Assembly (NCBI GenBank): GCA_944383905.1
Contig: CALWRI010000007.1
Location: 1-64,000, forward strand
DNA: 64,000 nt
Direction: 5' to 3'
From: an uncultured Christensenellaceae bacterium
Lineage (GTDB): Bacteria; Bacillota; Clostridia; Christensenellales; UBA3700
This document shows positions 1 through 7,265 of the stretch, piece by piece. Below the pieces are notes generated by a model. That model was not told the origin of the DNA. It worked only from the letters and a program-made list of their open reading frames with translations, and did not search any database. Within the stretch, counting starts at the first letter, position 1. Every line of letters begins with the position of its first letter. The position numbers and the translations under genes are program-made.

Positions 1-37
1 TTCTCGCGTCTTCGCCGTATTTAACTTTTTTAGCCAT
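1..37 (-). CDS. groEL: 60 kDa chaperonin GroEL, N-terminal fragment
   Basis: Only the first twelve codons are inside the window (MAKKVKYGEDAR), running off the left edge on the minus strand. The start ATG at 37-35 is preceded by an AAGGAG ribosome binding site and sits 13 bases downstream of the groES stop. The residues match the conserved GroEL N-terminus, and the position directly after groES is the canonical groESL operon. The rest of the ATP-driven folding chamber cannot be assessed. Confidence 0.9.
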   Translation of the reverse strand, partial: MAKKVKYGEDAR

Positions 38-50
38 ATTCTTTTACTCC

Positions 51-338
51 TTATTTTTCGATGATTGCCAGAACGTCACTCTGACGGAGAATGGTGACCT
101 CTTCGCCGTCGAGTTTGAAATCGCTGCCGGAATATTTGTTGAAAAGCACCACGTCGCCGACCTTGATCTGCATGGTGACTTCTTTGCCGTCTACCATACC
201 GCCGGGACCGACCGCGATGACCTGAGCCGACTGCGGCTTTTCTTTTGCGGAAGAAGGAAGGAAGAGACCGCTTTCGGTCTTGTCTGCACATTCAACCGCC
301 TTTACGACTATTCTGTCAAACAAAGGTTTAATATTCAT
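51..338 (-). CDS. groES: 10 kDa co-chaperonin GroES
   Basis: A 95-residue protein of normal GroES length. It begins MNIKPLFDRIVVK, has a mobile loop around residues 17-30 (ADKTESGLFLP) that docks on GroEL, and carries the roof and barrel segment with VGPGG and the GDVVLFNKYSG strand typical of the family. It caps the GroEL cage and is the first gene of a groES-groEL operon, transcribed leftwards. The operon has a consensus sigma-A promoter and a CIRCE operator in its 5' leader, so HrcA repression and heat induction are expected. The start is supported by an AGGAGG-type site (complement of cctcct at 349-344). Confidence 0.97.
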   Translation of the reverse strand: MNIKPLFDRIVVKAVECADKTESGLFLPSSAKEKPQSAQVIAVGPGGMVDGKEVTMQIKVGDVVLFNKYSGSDFKLDGEEVTILRQSDVLAIIEK

Positions 339-362
339 ACTAAATTACCTCCTGGTTGTGAG

Positions 363-389
363 TTAGCAGTCAAGGGTCTCGATTGCTAA
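363..389. promoter_or_regulatory. CIRCE operator (HrcA site)
   Basis: TTAGCAGTC, nine bases, then GATTGCTAA. This is one mismatch per arm from the CIRCE consensus TTAGCACTC-N9-GAGTGCTAA, and the arms match each other at all but one position. It lies just downstream of the groES -10 box, the usual place for HrcA control of groESL. Confidence 0.92.
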
Positions 390-397
390 CATTGACT

Positions 398-426
398 ATT
401 ATAGCACGCAAGTTTTGTTATGTAAA
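398..426 (-). promoter_or_regulatory. sigma-A promoter of groESL
   Basis: Read on the minus strand: -35 TTTACA (426-421), 17-bp spacer, -10 TATAAT (403-398). Transcription would start close to the edge of the CIRCE element. Confidence 0.88.
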
Positions 427-597
427 GACATATTGCCAAAAAATAATGTATATTTTTCGTTAAATTTTTATGCTGCTTTTTTGCTGTGTTTTCTGCACAA
501 AAAAGTGAAAACGCGTTGATCTCGTCATGCTATCGGTCGAACAAGAGATAATCTTGAGCATACGATCGCCTTGCGTGAGCATTGGCGTTACTGATTA

Positions 598-625
598 TTG
601 ATTTTTACTTTGTATATGATATAAT
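598..625 (+). promoter_or_regulatory. sigma-A promoter of the GNAT gene
   Basis: -35 TTGATT at 598-603, 16-bp spacer, -10 TATAAT at 620-625. The start codon is 35 bases downstream. Confidence 0.7.
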
Positions 626-659
626 CTATATATATCGGTTGCGTTTCGGGGAAGGAAAA

Positions 660-1100
660 ATGTTTTTAGATACGTCTTTTCTGAAAAACGACGAAATTTC
701 GCTCGTATTGGAAAGAACTGCCGATGCGAACGAAAAAAGAGGTTGGGTCCCGGCTTATCATTTTGCCATATTTAATAAGTACGGCGTAAAGATCGGCACT
801 TGCGATCTGCGTGTCGGGCACAACGAAAACACTTATTTCGGAGGAAACATAGGCTATTCTGTAGACAAGGAGTTCAGAGGTAATCATTATGCCAAAAAGG
901 CGTGTTTGCTTCTCTTTGAGCTTGCGAAAAAACACGGACTGAAATATCTTATAATCACTTGCAACCCAAAGAATCACGCGTCAAGAAAAACGTGCGAATA
1001 TGCAGGCGGTAAGTTGATCGGAAACGTCGTTTTGCCTGAAGACAACGATATGAGAAAAAACGGCGAAACCGAAGTGTGTATTTACAGGTTTGAATTGTAA
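660..1100 (+). CDS. GNAT-family N-acetyltransferase (RimJ/RimL-like)
   Basis: Encodes 146 residues from the ATG at 660, chosen because a GGGGAAGG ribosome binding site precedes it. A longer in-frame start at 582 lies upstream of the -10 box and is unlikely. The segment YSVDKEFRGNHYAKKACLLL is the acetyl-CoA pyrophosphate-binding motif (R-G-N-x-x-A), followed by a beta strand and TCNPKNHASRKTCEYAG, the C-terminal motif of RimJ/RimL-type enzymes. It should transfer acetyl from acetyl-CoA to a primary amine of a protein or small molecule. The substrate cannot be read from the sequence. It is monocistronic with its own promoter. Confidence 0.8.
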   Translation: MFLDTSFLKNDEISLVLERTADANEKRGWVPAYHFAIFNKYGVKIGTCDLRVGHNENTYFGGNIGYSVDKEFRGNHYAKKACLLLFELAKKHGLKYLIITCNPKNHASRKTCEYAGGKLIGNVVLPEDNDMRKNGETEVCIYRFEL

Positions 1101-1271
1101 TGTCGGCTCTGTCGTTTACGATCCGATATGTGATCCTTCTGTCGTTTTGAGACATTTCGGATTGCCGGAGCGCCTTATAATATTTATTTTTCTTAAAATA
1201 AGACAGGCAAACAAAGCGCAAGGCGGACAATGCGCAAATCGCGTACTTGCTCAACAATTAATCAAAATGTA

Positions 1272-1301
1272 TTGAGAAACAGACCCGTGATGTGATATAG
1301 T
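1272..1301 (+). promoter_or_regulatory. sigma-A promoter of the dCMP deaminase gene
   Basis: -35 TTGAGA at 1272-1277, 18-bp spacer, -10 TATAGT at 1296-1301 with a TG one base upstream (extended -10). The start codon is 29 bases downstream after a GGGAGAAGG site. Confidence 0.7.
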
Positions 1302-1330
1302 ATTAATATTGAAATTCAGGGAGAAGGACA

Positions 1331-1798
1331 ATGAACAAATGGGATAAAAGATTTATGGAAATGGCGGAATTCGTCGCAACGTGGTCGAGCTGTTACAAGA
1401 TCGACCGCCACGTCGGCGCCGTCATCGTAAAGGACAAGCGTATACTGACGACTGGCTACAACGGCGCGAGCAGCGGGATAAAGAGCTGCAACGAAAAGGG
1501 CGAATGTATCCGCATTAAGCTCGGCATACCTTCGGGCACCCGTCACGAGATCTGTTATGCCGTACATGCAGAACAGAACGCGATCGTTCAAGCTGCGAAA
1601 CTCGGCGTCAGCGTTGACGGCGCGACCCTTTATTGCACACATCAGCCTTGCGTCATTTGCGCAAAGATGATAATAAACGCAGGTATAAAGAGGGTAGTGT
1701 TCAAGCACGGTTATCCCGACGATTTCAGCATGGAGCTGTTCAAAGAAGCGGGCGTTCTCGTGGAGGAATACGCAAAGCTCGAGGATAAAAAAGACTGA
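1331..1798 (+). CDS. comEB: dCMP deaminase (ComEB family)
   Basis: A 155-residue cytidine/deoxycytidylate deaminase fold. The zinc site is complete: His79-Ala-Glu81 (HAEQNAI, with the proton-shuttling Glu) and Cys107-x-x-Cys110 (HQPCVICAK). The sequence [12 protein letters not shown] before it is characteristic of dCMP deaminases rather than tRNA or cytosine deaminases. It converts dCMP to dUMP for thymidylate synthesis. In Bacillus the homologue is comEB of the competence operon, but here it is a single gene with its own promoter and a strong terminator, so a housekeeping role is more likely. Confidence 0.92.
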   Translation: MNKWDKRFMEMAEFVATWSSCYKIDRHVGAVIVKDKRILTTGYNGASSGIKSCNEKGECIRIKLGIPSGTRHEICYAVHAEQNAIVQAAKLGVSVDGATLYCTHQPCVICAKMIINAGIKRVVFKHGYPDDFSMELFKEAGVLVEEYAKLEDKKD

Positions 1799-1861
1799 CA
1801 CGTCAAACTGAAGAGGCTATCGCAAGATAGCAAAACGAGACGATCAAAAGTGCGCGACTAT

Positions 1862-1891
1862 GGCAACGGAAAAAGTCCGTTGCCTTTTTTT
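1862..1891 (+). terminator. Rho-independent terminator after comEB
   Basis: Perfect 8-bp stem GGCAACGG/CCGTTGCC with a 7-base loop, followed by seven T. Confidence 0.93.
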
Positions 1892-1981
1892 GAGTTTACG
1901 ACGGGCGCGTTTTTTTCATTGATATCCGCGCTTGGAGGAAATGCCTTGCGCACACTGTCAGATTGATTTTTTTCGTCGGCA

Positions 1982-2126
1982 GTCGCGGTTAAATATTTAT
2001 ACGAACAGCCGAGATCAAACTTATTTCATAAATAGTAGGGATTAAAGTTTTACATAGACGCCGTGATTAAACTTTAATATTAACAGCTGTGATTAACTTT
2101 TGCAGGGCAGTCGGAATTGACTTTTG
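1982..2126. repeat. Six degenerate direct repeats, about 26 bp period
   Basis: Six related 17-base units of the form GYCGTGATTAAACTTTT begin near 1982, 2008, 2035, 2060, 2086 and 2110, so spacings are 24-27 bases. The best pair is GCCGTGATTAAACTTTA and GCTGTGATTAACTTTTG. The array lies between the comEB terminator and a very AT-rich stretch. Function is unknown; it could be a protein-binding array. Confidence 0.6.
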
Positions 2127-2159
2127 TGATCAAAAAGATTATTTCAATTACGCAAAAAT

Positions 2160-2251
2160 ACTGTTTTTTACAAATTTTATTATTACGTCAATGCAAACTA
2201 ATAATACTTAATAATAATTAAAAATAATATTAATAAATATAAAATATCATA
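2160..2251. other. Very AT-rich spacer
   Basis: About 90 bases composed almost entirely of A and T, next to the degenerate repeat series and just beyond the stop codon of the leftward gene. No clear terminator hairpin or promoter was identified. Confidence 0.6.
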
Positions 2252-3181
2252 TTATTTTGAATAACAGTATACAAATAAGACCTGGCATACCGTATATCTG
2301 ACGTCGCAAACGAGGTTGGGTCTCGACACTGTCAAATCGCACAGGCTTTCGAGCGCGGACATGGCTACCGAAGCGTTGGCAAGAAGGGTCAGACTCTTTG
2401 ACGTTTCGTCGCCTGCGGCAACGCTGTTCATATTGTCGTAGGTCACGGCAAAATCTTCTTTGACGTCATTGAGTTTTTCAATAGCCTGGGTAGACGTGAT
2501 TTTCTTTTGAGTCAATTCTTCAGAAACGGAGTTGAGACTTTCGCAGAGTTTTTTGGGATAGTCGGTATAATTTTCAAGTTCGCCGTCAACGTCGTCGTAA
2601 AAGTCCGTCTCCAACGTCAGAACTTTGCCGCCGTATTCGTCCGCCACGTCATTTGCCGCATCCTCGTCTTTGTAAACTGCAAATACGTTGTAATATAAAT
2701 CTGCGTTTTTTACGATAAAACCCGCGCCACCTTTGAGTCGCATCGCGTATGCGTCCGCTTTACTCGTTTCGACGTCTTGTTTGGGATTTGTCAGGACTGC
2801 ATAGTAGACGATCTTGTCGGATGACGAAAGTTTGGAGAGCGCGGCAATCGCTTTGCCGTCCGTCAGAAAATCTATACTTACGACAAGACTCATTATCACG
2901 ATCGCGCAAATCAGGACCGCCTGACAAAATCTGTTGGCAAACGATTGTTTTTCTCTCCCATGTGATCTCGCGATAGCAGGAGCATTGCGCTCCGATTCGA
3001 CAAGATCGTTGTCGCGGAAATTTTCTGCAACTTTAGGATCGAAGACCTCACCGTCGGGGTTAATATATATGATTTCGGGTTGAGATCGGTTTTCGAGGCG
3101 GGGAAAGATTATGCTTTCCTTGTCGTCGGTTTCTTCGTCTTCGGGTATATAGTTTTTCAGATAAAACTTTGAATAATCCAT
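2252..3181 (-). CDS. Membrane-anchored protein with SPOR-like extracellular region
   Basis: A 309-residue protein of unknown function. Residues 1-80 are charged and presumably cytoplasmic, one transmembrane helix spans about 86-106, and the remainder is probably outside. Residues about 125-190 (IVYYAVLTNPKQD... KNADLYYNVFAVYKDEDAANDVADEYGG) have the pattern of a SPOR domain, which binds denuded septal or spore-cortex glycan: a YYAVL strand, a long helix, then a VFAVYKDEDAA turn and helix. The C-terminus is unusually cysteine-rich. No good ribosome binding site precedes the ATG, so the start is uncertain. The nearest genes are unrelated. A role in division or sporulation is inference only. Confidence 0.6.
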   Translation of the reverse strand: MDYSKFYLKNYIPEDEETDDKESIIFPRLENRSQPEIIYINPDGEVFDPKVAENFRDNDLVESERNAPAIARSHGREKQSFANRFCQAVLICAIVIMSLVVSIDFLTDGKAIAALSKLSSSDKIVYYAVLTNPKQDVETSKADAYAMRLKGGAGFIVKNADLYYNVFAVYKDEDAANDVADEYGGKVLTLETDFYDDVDGELENYTDYPKKLCESLNSVSEELTQKKITSTQAIEKLNDVKEDFAVTYDNMNSVAAGDETSKSLTLLANASVAMSALESLCDLTVSRPNLVCDVRYTVCQVLFVYCYSK

Positions 3182-3536
3182 ATTAAAAACTATTTTGCTC
3201 GTTAAACCTTTATGACGCTTTTGAGAAATTTGAAATTTTTTGTCGGATAAAGATGGAGCATATTGCTTGTTTCAAACTTAAATAGCATTTATGCGTGGAG
3301 ATTTTATTTTTGTGTTGCGGCAACCGTTGAGAATAAAACAACGATTTAGTATGATTGGTTTTTAATTGATTAAATGTTTTAGAGACAAGCGCGTCTGAAC
3401 GGCGAGCGTTTTCTTGCAATTCGTCGTGTGAACACAAGATATGCATCGGCACAGTCGATTGCTTATTTTCAGAATTGAGTTTTGAAAGGAAAAGGTTGGT
3501 TGTGCCGTTTTTTATTGCAAATGAGCAAAAAATAGC
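3182..3536. other. Intergenic region without recognised gene
   Basis: Lies between the start of the leftward membrane protein gene and the SRP RNA terminator. A long open frame crosses it into the SRP RNA, but that frame is antisense-free noise over an RNA gene. I see no convincing promoter or structure in it. Confidence 0.5.
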
Positions 3537-3567
3537 AAAAAAAGACTCTCCGATAACTTGGAGAGTC
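3537..3567 (-). terminator. Terminator of the SRP RNA gene
   Basis: On the minus strand a perfect 8-bp stem (GACTCTCC/GGAGAGTC, 8-base loop) is followed by seven T. It lies about 12 bases past the RNA 3' end. Confidence 0.93.
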
Positions 3568-3578
3568 GTTGATTTCAA

Positions 3579-3848
3579 GGCTGTGCATCTAATCCCGACA
3601 GTGCGTATCGAGGCGGTACAAGGATAGTTATCTCCTCCAAAGCTACCTCGTGGCACAACATACGATCTGCTTAATGCTGCTGCGGTCAAGCCCTGACATG
3701 GTTCACAGTGCACGCTTGCACAAGACCTTGGTATCATCAACACTTGTCCCCGGCGGCCCTCAATACGAAAAGCCTCAATTAGCATTCAGCTCCGCTGTAG
3801 CGGATTGCGGATAACAGGGCACCGCTAGCTCCCCGCCTAGCACAGCTC
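3579..3848 (-). ncRNA. ffs: Signal recognition particle RNA, large bacterial type (about 270 nt)
   Basis: Read on the minus strand, the 5' part contains the Alu-domain block GGCGGGGAGCTAGCGG then TGCCCTGT. The S-domain motif ACCATGTCAGG...GCAGCAGCATTAAG is near the middle. The 5' GCTGTGC pairs with GCACAGC at the 3' end, defining the limits. This is the long, Alu-containing SRP RNA of Bacillus and Clostridia, scaffold for Ffh and co-translational membrane targeting. It has a perfectly spaced promoter and a terminator. The apical helix-8 loop departs from the usual GGAA tetraloop (see findings). Confidence 0.95.
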
Positions 3849-3852
3849 TATT

Positions 3853-3881
3853 AGTATATTGTATTTTTTGGAAAAAGTCAA
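3853..3881 (-). promoter_or_regulatory. sigma-A promoter of the SRP RNA gene
   Basis: On the minus strand: -35 TTGACT (3881-3876), 17-bp spacer, -10 TATACT (3858-3853). The predicted start is within a few bases of the RNA 5' end. Confidence 0.92.
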
Positions 3882-4321
3882 GATTAAAAGACAAATATAT
3901 AATTCGCTCACGTCGATCAGGTGGATTTTCATGTTGTATTTTCTCGTTTTTCAAGCGATTTTGTCAAAATTGCGGGTGCTTGAAGACGCTTTGACTATCG
4001 TGTTTTAGAATGAAAGGTACAGATCGGACTGCCGCATTTTGCGTAAATCTGAGATTGTCATCTCATAACCTGCATTTTAACGGATTGTTGGCAGTGATGT
4101 GTCAGACGATAAGGATTAAAAGCGGCTGTTCTGTATATTGCAAAAAACGTGTTTTTTATAGAGTGTTTTATAAAGAATGTCGTGTAGTTTGTTGCATATC
4201 ATGAGTTTTATCTGCATAACGATTAATAGGCGAGGCGAGTTGTCAAAAAAATACGTTATTCGACAAAGTCTTACAAATTTCTACAAAACCGCCGTGCTAT
4301 ATTAAATAGGAGCCTGAATAC
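3882..4321. other. Intergenic region without recognised gene
   Basis: About 440 bases between the divergent SRP RNA and pdaB genes. A 64-codon open frame is present but has no ribosome binding site or coding character. The promoter of pdaB must lie near 4270-4305 but no sigma-A consensus pair is clear, which would fit a sporulation sigma factor. Confidence 0.5.
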
Positions 4322-5095
4322 ATGATATTAGCGGTAAAAAAATCTTCTCTGATAGTCGTTGCCGTCGTGCTTGCGCTATGCGTTTTGTGCGGCGTGTTTG
4401 TCAACACGCAGACGTTTGCGACTGTGTATACGAACGGATCTTTGAGAAAAATCCCCGTGTACGGCGTGGATTGCGGCGAGGAAAAGCTCGTTGCGCTCAC
4501 ATTCGATGCGGCATGGGGCGCGGATAAGACGCTGAAAATTCTCGAGATACTCGAAAAATACGACGTCAAAGCGACGTTTTTTCTCGTGGGATTCTGGCTT
4601 GACAAGTACCCCGAGGAAACAAAGGCTATCGCGGAAAGCGGTTGCGATATAGGCAATCACAGCAAAAATCACCTTGAGATGTCAAAGATCTCAAAGGAAA
4701 AGATAAAAGAAGAGCTCGAATACGTCAACGAGAAAGTCGAGGAACTGACGGGCAAAAAACCTGCGTATTTCAGACCGCCTTTCGGGGATTACGACAACGA
4801 GCTGATAGAAACGGCTCAATCCATGGGGCTGCAGACTGTGCAATGGAGCGTGGATTCTCTCGATTGGAAAGGGCTGTCTGCGACGGAAATAACGTCGAGA
4901 GTGACCAAAAACGTAAAAAACGGCTCGATCGTGCTGTTTCACAACAACAGCGACAATATTTTGGAGGCGCTTCCGCTGGTGCTTGCAAATCTTATCAACC
5001 GCGGCTACAAGCCCGTGACGTTGTCGGAGCTTATATACAAGGACGACTATTATATCGACAACAACGGTACGCAGCATAAAAACAAGGAGGTTTGA
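4322..5095 (+). CDS. pdaB: Polysaccharide deacetylase, PdaB/YlxY type
   Basis: A 257-residue protein with an N-terminal membrane or signal segment (about 8-30) and a NodB/CE4 domain. The first metal motif is TFDAAWG (Asp62), with Ala where most CE4 enzymes have a second Asp. This TFDAxWG form is typical of the sporulation-associated PdaB group. The second motif NHSKNH supplies His113 and His117, and RPPFGDYD is motif 3. CE4 enzymes remove N-acetyl groups from glycans, and PdaB is needed for spore maintenance in Bacillus. The start follows an AGGAG site. It is probably monocistronic. Confidence 0.86.
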   Translation: MILAVKKSSLIVVAVVLALCVLCGVFVNTQTFATVYTNGSLRKIPVYGVDCGEEKLVALTFDAAWGADKTLKILEILEKYDVKATFFLVGFWLDKYPEETKAIAESGCDIGNHSKNHLEMSKISKEKIKEELEYVNEKVEELTGKKPAYFRPPFGDYDNELIETAQSMGLQTVQWSVDSLDWKGLSATEITSRVTKNVKNGSIVLFHNNSDNILEALPLVLANLINRGYKPVTLSELIYKDDYYIDNNGTQHKNKEV

Positions 5096-5254
5096 AAAAA
5101 GAGGAAAAGGAAATAAAAATCATATACGGGAAGCCTGAAACGGTATGGCAGGCAGAAAAATGATGCAAAAAAACAACGACAAAACAATTTGGAAAGCCGT
5201 TAATTTGCGAAATTGAAAAGTTAACGGAAAACAATATTTTAGACGGAGGGTAGA

Positions 5255-5902
5255 ATGAATTACGAACAGATGAACAACAACAAGTTGCAATTGACGGGTG
5301 TGATAGCGTGTGAACCCGTTTACACTCACGAGGTATTCGGTGAGGGATTTTACGAAACAATGATAACGGTGCCAAGGCTGTCCGATCAGACGGATACGAT
5401 ACCGCTTACTATCTCGGACAGACTTATTTCTCAAAACGACATCAAGGTCGGAGACAAGGTGAGCGTTGTAGGGCAGTTCAGGAGTTACAACAAAGTCGAA
5501 GGCGAAAAATCGAGGTTGCTTCTCACCGCGTTTGTCAGAGACGTCGTGGATGAGTGTGAAATAGAAAACCCGAATCAGATAGATATTTGCGGATACGTCT
5601 GCAAGCAGCCGGTATACCGCACGACGCCGTTCAAAAGAGAGATATGCGACGTGCTTCTCGCGGTAAACAGAGCATACAACAAGTCGGACTATATTCCATG
5701 CATTTTATGGGGTAGGAACGCGCGCTTTATGCAGACTCTCCCCGTTGGTAGCAAAGTGAGAGTCAGCGGCAGGATTCAAAGCAGAAAATACGTCAAGAAT
5801 CTCGGCGACGACAGAGTGGAGGAAAGAGTCGCCTACGAGGTGTCGGTCAGTAAGGTAACGCTTGAAAGAGACGAGCACAGTCACGAAAAAGCGTCGATCT
5901 GA
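5255..5902 (+). CDS. Single-stranded DNA-binding-like protein with two OB folds
   Basis: A 215-residue protein with an internal duplication. Residues about 8-100 (LQLTGVIACEPVYTHEV... ITVPRLSDQTDTIPLTISD) and 108-205 (IDICGYVCKQPVYRTTPFKRE... VNRAYNKSDYIPCILWGRNA) each look like an SSB OB fold. The second carries the R-Y-x-S-D-x-I-P-C pattern of PriB/SSB relatives. It lacks the acidic C-terminal tip of replicative SSB, so it is probably a clostridial SSB paralogue of unknown detailed role. It is preceded by a GGAGGG site and followed by a strong terminator. Confidence 0.72.
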   Translation: MNYEQMNNNKLQLTGVIACEPVYTHEVFGEGFYETMITVPRLSDQTDTIPLTISDRLISQNDIKVGDKVSVVGQFRSYNKVEGEKSRLLLTAFVRDVVDECEIENPNQIDICGYVCKQPVYRTTPFKREICDVLLAVNRAYNKSDYIPCILWGRNARFMQTLPVGSKVRVSGRIQSRKYVKNLGDDRVEERVAYEVSVSKVTLERDEHSHEKASI

Positions 5903-5960
5903 TCAAAAAACTATTCTAAAATAGCTAAAAAAATATTTATATCCAGCCATTTAATTTCTA

Positions 5961-5994
5961 AATCTCGCAAAATTATAACTTTGCGAGATTTTTT
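5961..5994 (+). terminator. Rho-independent terminator after the SSB-like gene
   Basis: Perfect 11-bp stem AATCTCGCAAA/TTTGCGAGATT with an 8-base loop, running into a T-rich tract. Confidence 0.9.
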
Positions 5995-6511
5995 ATTTCA
6001 AAATAGAACGGTTTTTGAAAGTATCTTGAAAATTCTTTCAAAAAGTTGGGTAACGGTGCGTTTTTTCTTTGATTTTTAGCGACGCAAGTTTTTTTGAGAT
6101 TTGTTCGGGCAGTCACGTTTTGCGCAATACGCAGTAACGTATTGTCGTTTTGCGAAAGTGCAGAAATAAAAAATCGTATGGATAAAACGGTGTCAAATTT
6201 TATCATTACAAGGTCGTCGATAGAAGTTTTTTTGACTTGATTATACGCAGATCATTCGCTTTTTTGAGATCTTTTTCGCCCGCGTTTGCATATCGTCGTC
6301 GATTTGTTTTTTCTTGTAATTTTTATCCGTTTTGTCCATACGATTATTTCTTCCGTTTTACCGTTTTCCGATTTTTTCGTTTCCGTTTATCAGTCCGGCT
6401 GTTTGTCGGTTAAGCGCAGGATTTTCTTTTCTATTTTGCCTGTTCGCAGATTTTCTGACGATTTTATTACAAGTCGCTTTGTTATTTTATTTTAATATTT
6501 TAGTAAATAAT
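5995..6511. other. AT/T-rich intergenic region with small hairpins
   Basis: About 500 bases with no credible gene; the open frames here are translations of T-runs. Two perfect inverted repeats are visible: TTTTTGAAAG/CTTTCAAAAA at 6012-6044 and CAATACG/CGTATTG at 6125-6144. Neither is followed by a T-tract on the plus strand. Confidence 0.5.
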
Positions 6512-6540
6512 TTGCTTTTTGCACTTTGCTGTGCTATCAT
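6512..6540 (+). promoter_or_regulatory. sigma-A promoter of the yggS-sepF-lspA-rluD operon
   Basis: -35 TTGCTT at 6512-6517, 17-bp spacer, -10 TATCAT at 6535-6540. The first start codon is 21 bases downstream. Confidence 0.75.
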
Positions 6541-6560
6541 ATCATTGTCGAAGGTGAAAT

Positions 6561-7253
6561 ATGTTGGACAAATGCGTCGTTGAAAGCAATATACTCGAGT
6601 TCAAAGACAAGGTCGCAAAACTGTCTGCGGGCGTATGCAGAGAAGTCGCAATCGTTGCTGCTACCAAAACCCAGCCCAAAGAATTACTCGATTTTATCGC
6701 AGAAAAGTCGCTTTTGACCGACGTCGGAGAAAACCGTGTGCAGGAATTCGTCGAAAAATACGATCCTTCGAGCGGACTCAACTATCATATTATCGGACAA
6801 CTTCAGTCCAACAAGGTCAAATACGTCGCGGGCAAAGTCGTGCTCATTCATTCTCTCGACAGATACTCGCTTGCGGACGAGATCCAGAAGCAGTCCGAAA
6901 AGAGAGGTATTGTCAGCGATTGTCTCGTTGAGATCAATATGGGCAGCGAATTGAGCAAAGGCGGCGTCGATCCCGACGGATTGTACGCTTTTGTCGACGG
7001 TCTGCGCAAATACGGCAATATCCGCGTCAAAGGGATAATGAGCGTTATGCCCAATGTCGAAATAAACGCGCTCATAGGCTATTATAAAAAATTCGCCGCG
7101 CTTTTCAGCGGGCTTCAGGCAATGAGAGACGGCAACGTGTCGCCCGATATATGTTCGTGCGGTATGTCCAACGATTACGCGCCTGCAATCGAATACGGCG
7201 GCTCCAATATGGTCAGACCGGGCAGAGTGCTGTTCGGCGCAAGAAATCAGTGA
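6561..7253 (+). CDS. ylmE: PLP homeostasis protein YggS/YlmE (PROSC family)
   Basis: A 230-residue single-domain TIM-barrel pyridoxal phosphate protein. The PLP lysine is Lys36 in the AATKT motif. HIIGQLQSNK, HSLDR, the glycine-rich VEINMGSELSKGG and the C-terminal MSNDYAPAIEYGGSNMVRPGRVLFG block are all conserved family signatures. The family binds PLP without a known catalytic reaction and buffers vitamin B6 and amino-acid metabolism. It is the first gene of the operon, 12 bases before sepF, and ylmE-sepF adjacency is the same as in Bacillus. Confidence 0.93.
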   Translation: MLDKCVVESNILEFKDKVAKLSAGVCREVAIVAATKTQPKELLDFIAEKSLLTDVGENRVQEFVEKYDPSSGLNYHIIGQLQSNKVKYVAGKVVLIHSLDRYSLADEIQKQSEKRGIVSDCLVEINMGSELSKGGVDPDGLYAFVDGLRKYGNIRVKGIMSVMPNVEINALIGYYKKFAALFSGLQAMRDGNVSPDICSCGMSNDYAPAIEYGGSNMVRPGRVLFGARNQ

Positions 7254-7265
7254 GGGGAATCTGAA

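Noticed and set aside
3210..3785. 191-codon open frame on the minus strand
   Set aside because: It runs through most of the SRP RNA gene on the same strand; composition follows the RNA and no protein family is visible.
4010..4204. 64-codon open frame before pdaB
   Set aside because: No ribosome binding site, Cys/Arg-biased chance translation of intergenic DNA.
6286..6583. Hydrophobic short frames before yggS
   Set aside because: Translations of T-rich intergenic sequence; Phe/Leu/Ser runs imitate membrane helices.
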